Shown here: piece by piece, positions 17,917-30,300 of the stretch
Position numbering within the stretch: the first letter of the stretch is position 1
Layout: each line of letters starts with the position of its first letter
NCBI GenBank assembly: GCA_958295485.1
Contig: OY282354.1
Location: 1,550,001-1,614,000, forward strand
DNA length: 64,000 nucleotides
From: an uncultured Gammaproteobacteria bacterium
GTDB taxonomy: Bacteria > Pseudomonadota > Gammaproteobacteria > Eutrophobiales > Eutrophobiaceae
Direction: 5' to 3'
The notes under the pieces: model-generated
Database searches by the model: none
Seen by the model: the letters and a program-made list of their open reading frames with translations, nothing else
Told to the model about the DNA's origin: nothing
Translations under genes and position numbers: made by a program

Positions 17917-19377
17917 ATGCGCATTATCGAAGAAGCTCTCACATTTGACGATGTTTTATTGGTTCCGGCCTTCTCCCAGGTCTTGCCCTGGGAGGTCAGC
18001 CTTGAAACGCAGCTGACCAGGCGCATCAAGCTCAATATACCGATGATCTCAGCCGCGATGGATACGGTGACGGAATCCCGTCTGGCGATTGCCATAGCCG
18101 TCCAGGGTGGTATCGGGATCATCCACAAGAATATGAGTCCCGAGCAACAGGCCAGGGAGGTATTGCAGGTTAAAAAATACGAGGCCGGGGTGATACGCGA
18201 TCCCCTTACCGTCAATCCGGGAACCAGTATCGGTGAAGTCTTGCAGGTGACGCATTCAAATAATATTTCCGGCGTGCCGGTAGTAGAGGGTCGGGAGCTT
18301 GTGGGGATTGTCACCAGCAGAGACCTTCGGTTTGAAACCCGATTTGATGATCCCGTAGCCAATATCATGACACCCAAGGAGCGATTGGTGACGGCGCAAG
18401 AGGGCGCCGGCATAAGTGAAATTACCGCGCTGTTGCACCAGCATAGAATCGAGAAAGTCCTGGTGGTCAACGACAAGTTTGAGTTGAAGGGCCTGGTCAC
18501 GGTGAAAGACATCTACAAGGCCAAGGAATTTCCCAACGCCTGTAAAGATGAAGATGAGCGGTTGCGCGTCGGCGCCGCCGTGGGCGTTGGTCCGGGCACC
18601 CGGGAGCGGGTCGAAGCGCTTGTTAAAGCCGGCGTGGATGCGCTGATCGTTGATACCGCCCACGGACATTCAGAGGGCGTGTTGCAGATGGTCAAATCAA
18701 TCAAGTCGGAATACCGCAACTGCGAAGTTATCGGGGGGAACGTGGTGACGGCGGCAGGGGCGCTGGCCTTGGTAGAGGCGGGCGCGGATGCGGTCAAGGC
18801 CGGCATCGGCCCCGGTTCGATTTGCACGACCCGCGTTGTGACCGGCGTCGGCATGCCGCAGATAACGGCTTTGGCCAACATAGCCGAGTCGTTGAAGGGG
18901 ACGGGCATCCCGTTTATCTCTGACGGCGGCATCCGCTATTCAGGCGATATTGCCAAGGCGCTGGCGACGGGCGCCTGGTCAGTGATGATAGGTGGTTTGT
19001 TTGCCGGTACGGAGGAAGCGCCCGGAGAGGTTGAATTATTCCAGGGCCGGTCATACAAGTCTTACCGGGGCATGGGATCATTGGGCGCCATGTCACAGCA
19101 GCACGGCTCGTCTGATCGTTATTTCCAGGAAAATGATGAAATAGAAAAACTGGTTCCGGAAGGCATCGAAGGGCGTGTGCCGTACAAGGGGCCGTTGGAT
19201 GCGATTGTGCATCAGCTGCTTGGCGGACTGCGCGCCTCCATGGGTTATACGGGTTGTCAAAACCTGGAGGAAATGCGCGCCAAACCGAACTTTGTCAAAC
19301 TGACCGGCGCGGGCATGAAAGAAAACCACGTGCATGACGTGACGATCACCAAGGAATCCCCCAACTACAGGGCATGA
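17917..19377 (+). CDS. guaB: Inosine-5'-monophosphate dehydrogenase GuaB
   Basis: GuaB oxidises IMP to XMP with NAD+, the committed step of guanine nucleotide synthesis. Its 486 residues match the family. Visible landmarks: N-terminal [13 protein letters not shown], two CBS domains at about residues 95-205 ([22 protein letters not shown] and [22 protein letters not shown]), [10 protein letters not shown], the catalytic cysteine loop [13 protein letters not shown], and the flap region [11 protein letters not shown] good promoter lies just upstream. The next gene, guaA, follows after 56 bases, forming the usual guaBA operon. Confidence 0.97.
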   Translation: MRIIEEALTFDDVLLVPAFSQVLPWEVSLETQLTRRIKLNIPMISAAMDTVTESRLAIAIAVQGGIGIIHKNMSPEQQAREVLQVKKYEAGVIRDPLTVNPGTSIGEVLQVTHSNNISGVPVVEGRELVGIVTSRDLRFETRFDDPVANIMTPKERLVTAQEGAGISEITALLHQHRIEKVLVVNDKFELKGLVTVKDIYKAKEFPNACKDEDERLRVGAAVGVGPGTRERVEALVKAGVDALIVDTAHGHSEGVLQMVKSIKSEYRNCEVIGGNVVTAAGALALVEAGADAVKAGIGPGSICTTRVVTGVGMPQITALANIAESLKGTGIPFISDGGIRYSGDIAKALATGAWSVMIGGLFAGTEEAPGEVELFQGRSYKSYRGMGSLGAMSQQHGSSDRYFQENDEIEKLVPEGIEGRVPYKGPLDAIVHQLLGGLRASMGYTGCQNLEEMRAKPNFVKLTGAGMKENHVHDVTITKESPNYRA

Positions 19378-19433
19378 AGGCAGGAAGGGGAGAGGGAGCT
19401 AACCGGATGACGGAGAGTCAAGCGGCCTGATCC

Positions 19434-21023
19434 ATGTCGGACCTGCACAGTGACAAAATCCTGATCCTGGATTTCGGGTCCCAATATACCCAACTCATCG
19501 CCCGGCGCGTGCGGGAAGCCGGGGTGTACAGCGAGATTTTTGCCTGGGACGTCCCAGTGCAGGCGATTGCGGATTTCAACCCCGACGCGCTCATCCTGTC
19601 GGGGGGGCCGGAAAGCGTTACCGGGTTAAACGCCGCCAAGTCGGGTAGCGTGATAGCGCCGCCTGAGATATTCGACCTCAAAGTTCCCATCCTGGGGATT
19701 TGCTATGGAATGCAGACCATGGCCCAACAATTAGGGGGCGCCGTCATCGGTTCGCAAAAACGCGAATTTGGCCATGCCGTTGTGCGGGCCAGGGGCCATT
19801 CCAGGTTGCTGGAAGACATACAGGATGCGACAAACCCGGAGGGACACGGCCTGTTGAACGTCTGGATGAGCCACGGCGACAAGGTCGTTGCCATGCCGGA
19901 AGGGTTTAAAATCATCGCCTCTACGGGGAATGCCCCCATTGCCGGGATGGCGGACGAAGACCGGGGATTTTATGGTCTCCAGTTTCACCCTGAAGTGACC
20001 CATACCACCCAGGGCGGGGCTATCCTGGACCGGTTCATCCACGCCATAGCCGGCTGCGGTTCACGCTGGAACGTGGCGAATATCATCGAAGAATCCCTGA
20101 CTCGAATCCGCTCCCAGGTCGGCAAGGACAAAGTGTTATTGGCCTTATCGGGCGGGGTGGATTCCTCGGTTGTCGCGGCCCTGTTGAATAAGGCGGTCGG
20201 CGAGCAACTAATCTGCGTGTTTGTGGATAATGGTTTGCTCCGCCTGCATGAAGGCGACCAGGTCATGCAGACCTTTGCGGATGACATGGGCATCAACGTA
20301 GTTCGAATCGATGCCGGGCAGCGGTTCTTGCAAAGGTTATCAGGCGTGAATGATCCCGAAGAAAAACGCAAGATTATCGGACGGGAGTTCATAAAAGTTT
20401 TCGAGGAGCAGGCGGCAAAGCTGGATAATGTCAAATGGCTTGCCCAGGGAACGATTTATCCTGACGTCATCGAGTCCGCCGGCGCAAAAACCGGGAAAGC
20501 CCAGGTGATTAAATCACATCATAATGTTGGTGGTCTGCCGGAGAACATGAAACTGGAATTGCTCGAGCCCCTGCGGGAATTATTCAAGGATGAAGTCAGA
20601 AAACTAGGCGCTGAGCTGGGTCTGGCGAAACGGATAATTCACCGCCACCCGTTCCCAGGTCCCGGCTTAGGCGTGCGCATATTAGGTGAAGTAAAAAAGG
20701 AATATGCCGACCTGCTGCGCCAGGCGGATGATATTTTCATACGGGAACTGCGCCGGCAGGGATTGTATGACCGGGTAAGCCAGGCCTTCGCGGTATTCCT
20801 CCCCCTGAAATCCGTAGGGGTAAAAGGTGACGCCAGGGTTTATGAATACGTGGTCGCCCTGCGGGCCGTGGAGACCATCGATTTCATGACCGCCCGCCAC
20901 GCCGACCTTCCCGCCGAATTCCTGAGCCACGTTTCCAACAGAATTCTCAACGAAATCGATGGAATATCAAGAGTGACCTACGATATTTCCAGCAAGCCGC
21001 CGGCCACGATAGAGTGGGAGTAG
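19434..21023 (+). CDS. guaA: GMP synthase (glutamine-hydrolysing) GuaA
   Basis: GuaA aminates XMP to GMP. The 529-residue protein has the class I glutamine amidotransferase domain first ([11 protein letters not shown] with the catalytic cysteine, and FHPEVTHT with the histidine-glutamate pair), then the ATP pyrophosphatase loop [15 protein letters not shown], and a C-terminal dimerisation domain ending TIEWE, the typical terminus. It is co-directional with guaB and followed by a hairpin at 21035-21059. A segment of about 45 bases of this gene (about 20428-20473) reappears at 42358-42403 in an unrelated intergenic remnant. Confidence 0.97.
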   Translation: MSDLHSDKILILDFGSQYTQLIARRVREAGVYSEIFAWDVPVQAIADFNPDALILSGGPESVTGLNAAKSGSVIAPPEIFDLKVPILGICYGMQTMAQQLGGAVIGSQKREFGHAVVRARGHSRLLEDIQDATNPEGHGLLNVWMSHGDKVVAMPEGFKIIASTGNAPIAGMADEDRGFYGLQFHPEVTHTTQGGAILDRFIHAIAGCGSRWNVANIIEESLTRIRSQVGKDKVLLALSGGVDSSVVAALLNKAVGEQLICVFVDNGLLRLHEGDQVMQTFADDMGINVVRIDAGQRFLQRLSGVNDPEEKRKIIGREFIKVFEEQAAKLDNVKWLAQGTIYPDVIESAGAKTGKAQVIKSHHNVGGLPENMKLELLEPLRELFKDEVRKLGAELGLAKRIIHRHPFPGPGLGVRILGEVKKEYADLLRQADDIFIRELRRQGLYDRVSQAFAVFLPLKSVGVKGDARVYEYVVALRAVETIDFMTARHADLPAEFLSHVSNRILNEIDGISRVTYDISSKPPATIEWE

Positions 21024-21034
21024 CGAAACTTCCT

Positions 21035-21059
21035 GAAACCCCCATTCTATAAGGGTTTC
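21035..21059 (+). terminator. Hairpin downstream of guaA
   Basis: GAAACCC at 21035-21041 pairs with GGGTTTC at 21053-21059 across an 11-base loop, followed by a short T-containing stretch. It is a weak candidate terminator of guaBA. Confidence 0.5.
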
Positions 21060-21111
21060 TTAACAACGCACTACGGAAACTATATGGTTAACCATAAGTG
21101 ATAAACAACCT

Positions 21112-21291
21112 GATTAATCCGGATGGATATTGAGGATGTTTAGTTATGTGAGATATAATGAGTACATATTACAAAATGAGAAACCAGCGTAATGCTGTTC
21201 CTTATCAATCGAATGCGATTCCCATGCGCTTGTGCTATGACTGAATGAATAATCTTTCAAATCCGCCGCAAAAGAGCGCTTTGGCAACATT
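21112..21291 (+). promoter_or_regulatory. Upstream cassette of giant gene 1 (shared with giant gene 3)
   Basis: About 180 bases starting GATTAATCCGG and ending GAGCGCTTTGGCAACAT are closely matched at 61858-62040 in front of the third giant gene, and in part at about 35830-35900 in front of the second. The aligned -10-like hexamers are TATGAC (21236), TATAAT (61986) and TATAGC (35842). It is probably the promoter region of the family. Confidence 0.65.
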
Positions 21292-21314
21292 ATGGGGAAG
21301 TATTCGATAGAGCC

Positions 21315-24300
21315 GTGCGATCCGAAGCTGGCAATAAAAGTCGAAGTGCAGGCGTTGTTTTCGCGGCGCTGCTGGCCGCGGCGCTGCTGTTCGCGGCGTC
21401 TCCGGCGAAAGCGCATGTCCTATTGCCCGATTACGACGTACACTATCATTTCGAGATCAAGTTGTCTTCGGACACGATTGCGGAGAATTCAGGGGACACC
21501 ATTACCGTTACCGCCAACTGCACATCTAATCATTGCCGCCAATTATTCACCGATCCGAATCCGGAGACCAATCAGAGCGCGTATATAGATATCTTCATCG
21601 ACGGCGGAGAACTCCAAGCAGGCGGCGCCGTGCTGAGCGCCAATAAGCGATTGACTTTCACTACCGGAAATACTGTCGCTCTGCCGCGCAGGTCCAGTGG
21701 AACAGTGACGATCAGGGTCACGGACGACGGGCTGGGCAACGGCGACCGGAGAGTGACGATAACGGGTTCGGTTCCCTACCACCCGAGCAAAGGCAGCGAT
21801 TACTGGTATACCACCAGTGACGCAACCCCTGTCATCACCTCCGCCACGCTGACGATACAGGACGACGAGCCTCCGGCGGCGACGCTGGCGCTGGGCGAGA
21901 CCTCGATCAACGAGAGCGGGGCGGGTAATTCGGCCACGATCGAAGCACGGCTGAGCCGAGCGGTGACGACGGCGACGACGATCACGCTGACGGCGCCGGC
22001 GGGGACATCGCTGAGCGGGACGACGCTGACGATCGACGCGGGCGACACCTCCAGCGCGGACGCGGCCACGGCGGCGCGCCGGCAGGTGACGCTCACGGCG
22101 GTGGACAACACGACGGACGCGCCGGACCGGATGGTGACCGTGACGGGGACGTCGAGCCTCCCGGGCGAGCCGCCGCCGCTGATCGCTTCGCTGACGATCG
22201 CCGACGACGACGCTGCGCCGACGGTGACGCTGTCGCTGTCGAGCGCATCGATCTCGGAGAACGGCGGGACGAGCGCGGTGTCGGCGACGCTGAGCCACCC
22301 CTCCAGCGAAGCGACCACGGTGACGGTGCCGGCGGCGTCGGGGCTGTACACGGTGGGTTCGGACGCGACCATCACGATCGCGGCGGGGGACACCACGAAC
22401 AGTTCGGACACGGTCTCCATCACGGCGGTGAACAATACGACGGACGAGCCGCACCGCGCGGTGACGGTGACGGCCTCGGCGCAGAACAGCCAGGGAGTGG
22501 GCGCGGTGTCGGGGGCCGCATTGACGATCACCGACGACGACAATACGCCGACGGTGACGCTGGCGCTGGCGGACACCACGATCGAGGAGTCGAGCGGCAC
22601 GGCGAGCGAGACGATGACCACGGTGTCGGCGACGCTGAGCAATCCCTCGAGCGAGGCGACGACGGTGACCGTGGCGGCGGTGTCGGGAGCGTACGCGGTG
22701 GGCGCGGACGCGACCATCACGATCGCGGCGGGAGAGACTGCGAACAGTTCGGACACGGCGTCCATCACGGCGGTGGACAACGACATCGACGTCGGCGCGA
22801 ACCGCGCGGTGACGGTGACGGCCTCGGCGCAGAACAGCCAGGGAGTGAGCGCGGTGACGGGCGCGGCGCTGACGATCACCGACGACGACGAAGCGGGCCT
22901 GACGCTATCGAAGAATTCGGTGTCGACCACGGAGGCGGCCGGCGCCGGCCGCACGGACACGTTCACGGTGCAGCTGGACACTGAGCCGACGGCGACGGTG
23001 ACGGTCACCATCGGCGTCACCGGCGGCGACACGGACGAGGCGACGGTGAGTCCGGCGACCTTGAAGTTCGCGGCGACGGCGAACAGCGGCAACAACGAGT
23101 TCAAGTGGGACGATCCGCAGACGGTGACGGTGACGGGCGTGGACGAAACCGTGCAGGACAGCGACCGCGCGTACACGATCACGGTAGCGGCGGCGAGCGG
23201 CGATGCGATCTACAACGACAACGCGAAAGTGCCGGACGAGACGCTGTCAGGTTTGAATGTGGACGACGATGCGTCGAGGGTGACGCTGGCGCTGGGCAGT
23301 ACCTCGATCAACGAGAGCGGGGCGGGCAATTCGACCACGATCTCGGCGCGGCTGAGCCGGGCCTCGACGGCCTCGACGGCGATCACGCTGACGGCGCCGG
23401 CGGGGACATCGCTGAGCGGGACAACGCTGACGATCGACGCGGGCGAGACTTCGAGCGCGGACGCGGACACGGCGGGGCGCCGGCAGGTGACGCTGACGGC
23501 GGTGGACAACACGACGGACGCGCCGGACCGGATGGTGTCCGTGACGGGGTCGGCGAGCAACGCCGGGGTCGTGGCGGGCCCGGCGCCCGTTCCGCTGACG
23601 ATCGCCGACGACGACGCTGCGCCGACGGTGACGCTGTCGCTGTCGAGCGCATCGCTCTCGGAGAACGGCGGGACGAGCACGGTGTCGGCGACGCTGAGCA
23701 ATCCCTCGAGCGAAGCGACGACGGTGACGGTGCCGGCGGCGTCGGGGCTGTACACGGTGGGTTCGGACGCGACCATCACGATCGCGGCGGGGGACACCAC
23801 GAACAGTTCGGACACGGTCTCCATCACGGCGGTGAACAACACGACGGACGAGCCGAACCGCGCGGTGACGGTGACGGGCACGGCGCAGAACAGCCAGGGA
23901 GTGGGAATGGTGACGGGCGCGCCGCTGACGATCGCCGACGACGACGCTGCGCCGACGGTGAGGCTGAGGGTGACGGACGCCGCGATCAAGGAATCGAGCG
24001 GCACGGCGAGCGAGACGATGACCACGGTGACGGCGACGCTGAGCAATCCCTCGAGCGAAGCGACGACGGTGACCGTGGCGGCGGTGTCGGGAGCGTACGC
24101 GGTGGGCGCGGACGCGACCATCACGATCGCGGCGGGAGAGACCGCGAACAGTTCGGACACGGCGTCCATCACGGCGGTGGACGATGACATCGACGTCGGC
24201 GCGAGCCGGGCAGTGACGGTGACGGCCTCGGCGCAGAACAGCCAAGGGGCGGGCGTGGTGACGGGCGCGGCGCTGACGATCACCGACGACGACGAAGCGG

Positions 24301-27300
24301 GCCTGACGCTATCGAAGAATTCGGTGTCGACCACGGAAGCGGCCGGCGCCGGCCGCACGGACACGTTCACGGTGCAGCTGGACACTGAGCCGACGGCGAC
24401 GGTGACGGTCACCATCGGCGTCACCGGCGGCGACACGGACGAGGCGGCGGTGAGTCCGGCGACCTTGAAGTTCGCGGCGACGGCGAACAGCGGCAACAAC
24501 GAGTTCAAGTGGGACGATCCGCGGCAGGTGACGGTGACGGGCCAGGATGACAGCGCGTCGGACGGTGACCGCGCGTACACGCTCACGGTGGCGGCGGCGA
24601 GCGGCGATGCGATCTACAACGCCCTGAGCGAGACGGTATCGGGTTCGAATGCAGACGACGATGCGCCGAAAGTGACGCTGGCGCTGGGCAGGACCTCGAT
24701 CAACGAGAGCGGGACGGGCAATTCGACCACGGTCTCGGCGCGACTGAGCCGGGCCTCGACGGCCGCGACGGCGATCACGCTGACGGCGCCGGCGGGGACG
24801 ACGCTGAGCGGGACGCGGCTGACGATCGACGCGGGCGAGACTTCGAGCGCGGACGCGGACACGGCGGGACGCCGGCAGGTGACGCTGACGGCGGTGGACA
24901 ACGACGTCGACGCGGCGGACCGCAGGGTGTCAGTCACGGGGTCGGCGAGCAACGCCGTGGCCGTGACGGACCCGGCGGCCGTGTCGCTGACGATCGCCGA
25001 CGACGACACCGCGGGACTGACGGTGTCGAAGAGCTCGGTGTGGACCAGCGAGCCCAACGTAAGGGATTCGTTCACGGTGCAGCTGGACACTGAGCCGACG
25101 GCGATGGTGACCGTCACCATCGGCGTCACCGCCGGCGACACGGGCGAGGCGACGGTGAGTCCGACGACCCTGAAGTTCGCGGCGGCGGCGAACAGCGGCA
25201 ACAACGAGTTCAAGTGGGACGATCCGCGGCCGGTGACGGTGACGGGCCAGGATGACAGCGCGGCGGACGGCGACCGCTCGTACACAATCACGGTGGCGGC
25301 GGCGAGCGCGGACGCGAACTACAACGCCCTGAGCAAGACGGTGTCGGGTTTGAATGCGGACGACGATGTGCCGAGGGTGACGCTGGCGCTGAGCGAGACC
25401 GAGATTGCCGAAAGCGGTAGGTTCATCAGTTCGACCAGAATTTCGGCGGAACTGGACCGGGAATCGACGGCGCCGACGACGATCACGGTGACGGCGCCGC
25501 CGGGAACGACGCTGAGCGAGACGAGGATGGGCGAGACGCTCGACACGCTGACGATCGACGCGGGCAGGCTCTCGAGCAGGTCTGCGGCCACGGCGGCGCA
25601 CCGGGAGCTGACGCTCAGGGCGGTGGACAACGGCCTCGACGCGCCGGACCGCGTGGTGACGGTGACCGGCACGGCGACCAATAGCGCGGTCGTGTCGGGC
25701 CCGGCGGGGGTGTCACTGACGATCACCGACGACGACGACACCCCGCGCCTGGAGGCGACGCTGACCTCGAACTCCCTGAGAACCTCCGAGGCGGTCGGGC
25801 CGCCGGTCAACATACGGGTGCGCCTGCAGTCGGAGCCGACGGCGACGGTGACGCTGTCGATCCGCAGCAGCGACACGAGCGAGGCGACGGTGACCCCATC
25901 GACCCTGAAATTCGCGGCGGTGGCGGACATCCGCGACTTGGATGATCCGGTGTACGAGTGGAACGTCCCGCAAAGTGTGACGGTGAGAGGAGTGGATGAT
26001 CTGGAGGACGACAACCATCAGCCTTTCGTGATCACGATGACGGCGGCGAGCGCGGACACGAGGTACCATGGTCAAAGTTTGAGAATGTCGGGCGTGAACC
26101 TGGATGACGATGATCCGGAGGTGAAGCTGTCGCTGTCGGACGCTTCGATTTCGGAGAACGGCGGCACGACCGAAGTGTCGGCGGCGCTGACCGAAGTGTC
26201 GCACCAGACGGTGATGATCACGTTCGTCCATGCGAGGGGCGCGTACACGGTGCCGTCGGCGTCGGATGCGAACACGATCACGATCGAGGCGGGGGAGACG
26301 AAAAGCGCGGATCGGGTGACACTGACGGCGGTGGACAACGCGACGGATTCGCCGGATCGTTCGGTGACAGTGAGTGGGATCAGCAGCCCACAGGCAGAGG
26401 TGGTGGAGGCAGAACTGACCTTGGAGGACGACGACGATGCGCCGACGGTGACGCTGGCGGTGGCGGACAACACGATCAAGGAGAACAGCGACACGGCGAG
26501 CGAGACGATGACCACGGTGTCGGCGACGCTGAGCCATGCCTCGAGCGAAGACACGACGATCACGGTGACGCCGGTGTCGGGGGCGTACACGGTGGGTTCG
26601 GACGCGACCATCACGATCGCGGCGGGGGAGACTGAGAACAGTTCGGACACGGTGTCGATCACGGCGGTGAACAACGCCTGGGACGAGCCGGACCGTTCGG
26701 TGACGGTGACGGGGTCGGCGGCCAACAGCCACGAAGCGGGCTCGGTGACGGGGGCCTCGCTGACCATCACCGACGACGACGAGGCGCCCTCGATCACGTT
26801 GACGGTGGATGACAGCAATGTGGGCGAGGGCGACGGGGCCACCACGATCACGGTGACGGCAACGGTGGACGGCACGACCCGGTTCGCCGAGGCCACGACG
26901 GTGACCGTGAGCGTGGCGGGCAGCGGCACGGCGTCGGCGGTGGACTTCGCGGCGGTGTCGGACTTCGACATTGAGATTGAGGCAGGGGCGGCGAGCAACA
27001 CCGGGACGTTCACGCTGACGCCAACGGACGACGTCGTGGACGAGACCAACGAGACGGTGACAGTGAGTGGGGTATCAGGCAGCCTGACGGTGAACTCGGC
27101 CACGATCACGTTGACGGACGACGACGCGACGCCCTCGATCACGTTGACGGTGGATGACAGCAGTGTGGGCGAGGGTGACGGGGCCACCACGATCACGGTA
27201 ACGGCGACGGTGGACGGCACGACCCGGTTCGCCGCGGCCACGACGGTGACCGTGAGTGTGGGGGGTAGTAGCACGGCGACGGCGGTGGACTTCGCCGCGG

Positions 27301-30300
27301 TGACGGACTTCGACATTACGATCGCCGCGGGGGCGGCGAGCCAGACCGGAACCTTCACGCTGACGCCGACGGACGACGTCGTGGACGAGACCAACGAGAC
27401 GGTGACGGTAAGCGGCGCCTCAGGCAGCCTGACGGTGAACTCGGCCACGATCGCGCTGACGGACGACGATGCGGCGCCGACCGCGATCACGCTGACGGTG
27501 AACGACAACAGCGTGGGCGAGGGCGATGGGGCAACGACGATCACGGTGACCGCGACGGTGGACGGCGCGACCCGGTTCGCCGAGGCCACGACCGTTGGGG
27601 TGAGCGTGGGGGGCAGCGGCACGGCGACGGCAGTGGACTTTGCGGCGGTGTCGGCGTTCAACATCGTTATCGGAGCCGGGGCGGCGAGCCAGACCGGGAC
27701 GTTCACGCTGACGCCGACGGACGACACGGCAGACGAGACCAACGAGACTATCACGGTGAGCGGTACCTCAGGCAGCCTGACGGTGAACTCGGCCACGATC
27801 ACGTTGACGGACAACGACGCCGCGCCGACTGCGATCACGCTGACGGTGAATGACAACAGCGTGGGCGAGGGCGACGGGGCGACGACGATCACGGTGACGG
27901 CCACGGTGGACGGCACGACCCGGTTCGCCGCGGCCACGACGGTGACGGTGAGCGTGGCGGGTAGCGGCACGGCGACGGCGGTGGACTTTGCGGCGGTGTC
28001 GGACTTCGACATTGAGATCCCGGCGGGGGCGGCGAGCCAGACCGGGACGTTCACGCTGACGCCGACGGACGATGCGACGGACGAGACCAACGAGACGGTG
28101 ACGGTGAGCGGCGCGTCGGGCAGCCTGACGGTGAATTCGGCCACGATCACGTTGACGGACAACGACGCGGCGCCGACCGCGATCACGCTGACGGTGAACG
28201 ACGACGGCGTAGGCGAGGGCGACGGGGCGACCCTGATCACGGTGACGGCGACGGTAGACGGCACGACCCGGTTCGCCACGGCGACGACGGTGACCGTGAG
28301 CGTGGCGGGTAGCGGCACGGCGACGGCGGTGGACTTCGCCGCGGTGACGGCCTTCGACATTACGATTGCGGCGGACGCCGCGAGCGGTACCGGCAGCTTC
28401 ACGCTGACGCCGACGGACGATACGGCGGACGAGACTGATGAGACCATCACGGTGAGCGGCGCGTCGAGCGGCCTGACGGTGAACCCGGATACGATCAGCC
28501 TGACGGACGACGACGGCGCGCCGACCTCACTCACGCTGACGGTGAACGACAACAGCGTGGCCGAAGGTGACGGGGCGACCCTGATCACGGTGACGGCGAC
28601 GGTGAATGGGACGACGCAGTTCGCTACGGTCACGACAGTGCAGGTGAGCGTGGGGGGTAGCGGGACGGCGACGGCGGTGGATTTCGCGGCGGTGTCGGAC
28701 TTCGACATTACGATTGCGGCGGGGGCGACGAACGGTACCGGGACGTTCACGCTGACGCCGACGGCTGACGTCGTGGACGAGACCAACGAGACGATCACGG
28801 TGAGCGGTACCTCAGGCAGCCTGACGGTGAACTCGGCCACGATCGCGCTGACGGATGACGACGCCGCCCCGACTGCGATCACGCTGACGGTGAACGACAA
28901 CAGCGTGGGCGAGGGCGACGGGGCAACGACGATCACGGTGACGGCCACGGTGGACGGCGCGACCCGGTTCGCCGAGGCCACGACCGTTGGGGTGAGCGTG
29001 ACGGGTAGCGGCACGGCGACGGCGGTGGACTTTGCGGCAGTGTCGGCGTTCAACATCGAGATTGCGGCGGGGGCGGCGAGCGGTACCGGGACGTTCACGC
29101 TGACGCCGACGAACGACGTCACGGACGAGACCAACGAGACGGTGACGGTGAGCGGTACGTCGGGCAGCCTGACGGTGAACTCGGCCACGATCACGTTGAC
29201 GGACAACGACGCCGCCCCGACCGCGATCACCTTGACAGTGAATGACAACCGCGTGGGCGAGGCTGACGGGGCGACCACGATCAGGGTGACGGCGACGGTG
29301 GACGGCACGACCCGGTTCGCCGAGGCCACGACCGTTGGGGTGAGCGTGGCGGGCAGCGGCACGGCGACGGCGGTGGACTTCGCGGCGGTGTCGGACTTCG
29401 ACATTACGATCGGGGCCGGGGCGGCGAGTCAGACCGGAACGTTCACGCTGACGCCGACGAACGACACGGTGGACGAGACTGATGAGACGGTGACGGTGAG
29501 CGGCGCGTCGGGCAGCCTGACGGTGAACTCGGCCACGATCACGTTGACGGACAACGACGATGCCCCGACCTCGATCACCCTGACGGTGGACGACGACGGT
29601 GTAGGTGAGGGCGACGGGGCGACCCTGATCACGGTGACGGCGACAGTGGACGGCACGACCCGGTTCGGCGCGGCCACGACGGTGACCGTGAGCGTGGCGG
29701 GTAGTGGCACGGCGTCGGCGGTGGACTTTGCGGCGGTGTCGGACTTCGACATTACGATTGCGGCGGACGCCGCCAGCGGTACCGGGACGTTCACGCTGAC
29801 GCCGACGGACGATACGACGGACGAGACTGATGAGACCATCACGGTGAGCGGCGCGTCAGGCAGCCTGACGGTGAACCCGGACACGATCAGCCTGACGGAC
29901 GACGACGGCGCGCCGACCTCACTCACGCTGACAGTGAACGATAACAACGTGGGCGAGGCCGACGGGGCGACCACGATCACGGTGACGGCGACGGTGAACG
30001 GGGCGACGCAGTTCGCCGCGGCCACGACAGTGCAGGTGAGCGTGGCGGGCAGCGGCACGGCGACGGCGGTGGACTTCGCAGCGGTGTCGGACTTCGACAT
30101 TACGATTGCGGCGGGGGCGACGAACGGTACCGGGACCTTCACGCTGACGCCGACGGCTGACGTCGTGGACGAGACCAACGAGACGATCACGGTGAGCGGT
30201 ACCTCAGGCAGCCTGACGGTGAACTCGGCCACGATCGCGCTGACGGATGACGACGCCGCCCCGACTGCGATCACCTTGACGGTCAACGACAACAGCGTGG

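Noticed and set aside
26072-29404. A 1110-codon antisense open frame inside giant gene 1
   Set aside because: It mirrors the Calx-beta repeats codon for codon; high GC at third positions removes stop codons. No ribosome site or family features.
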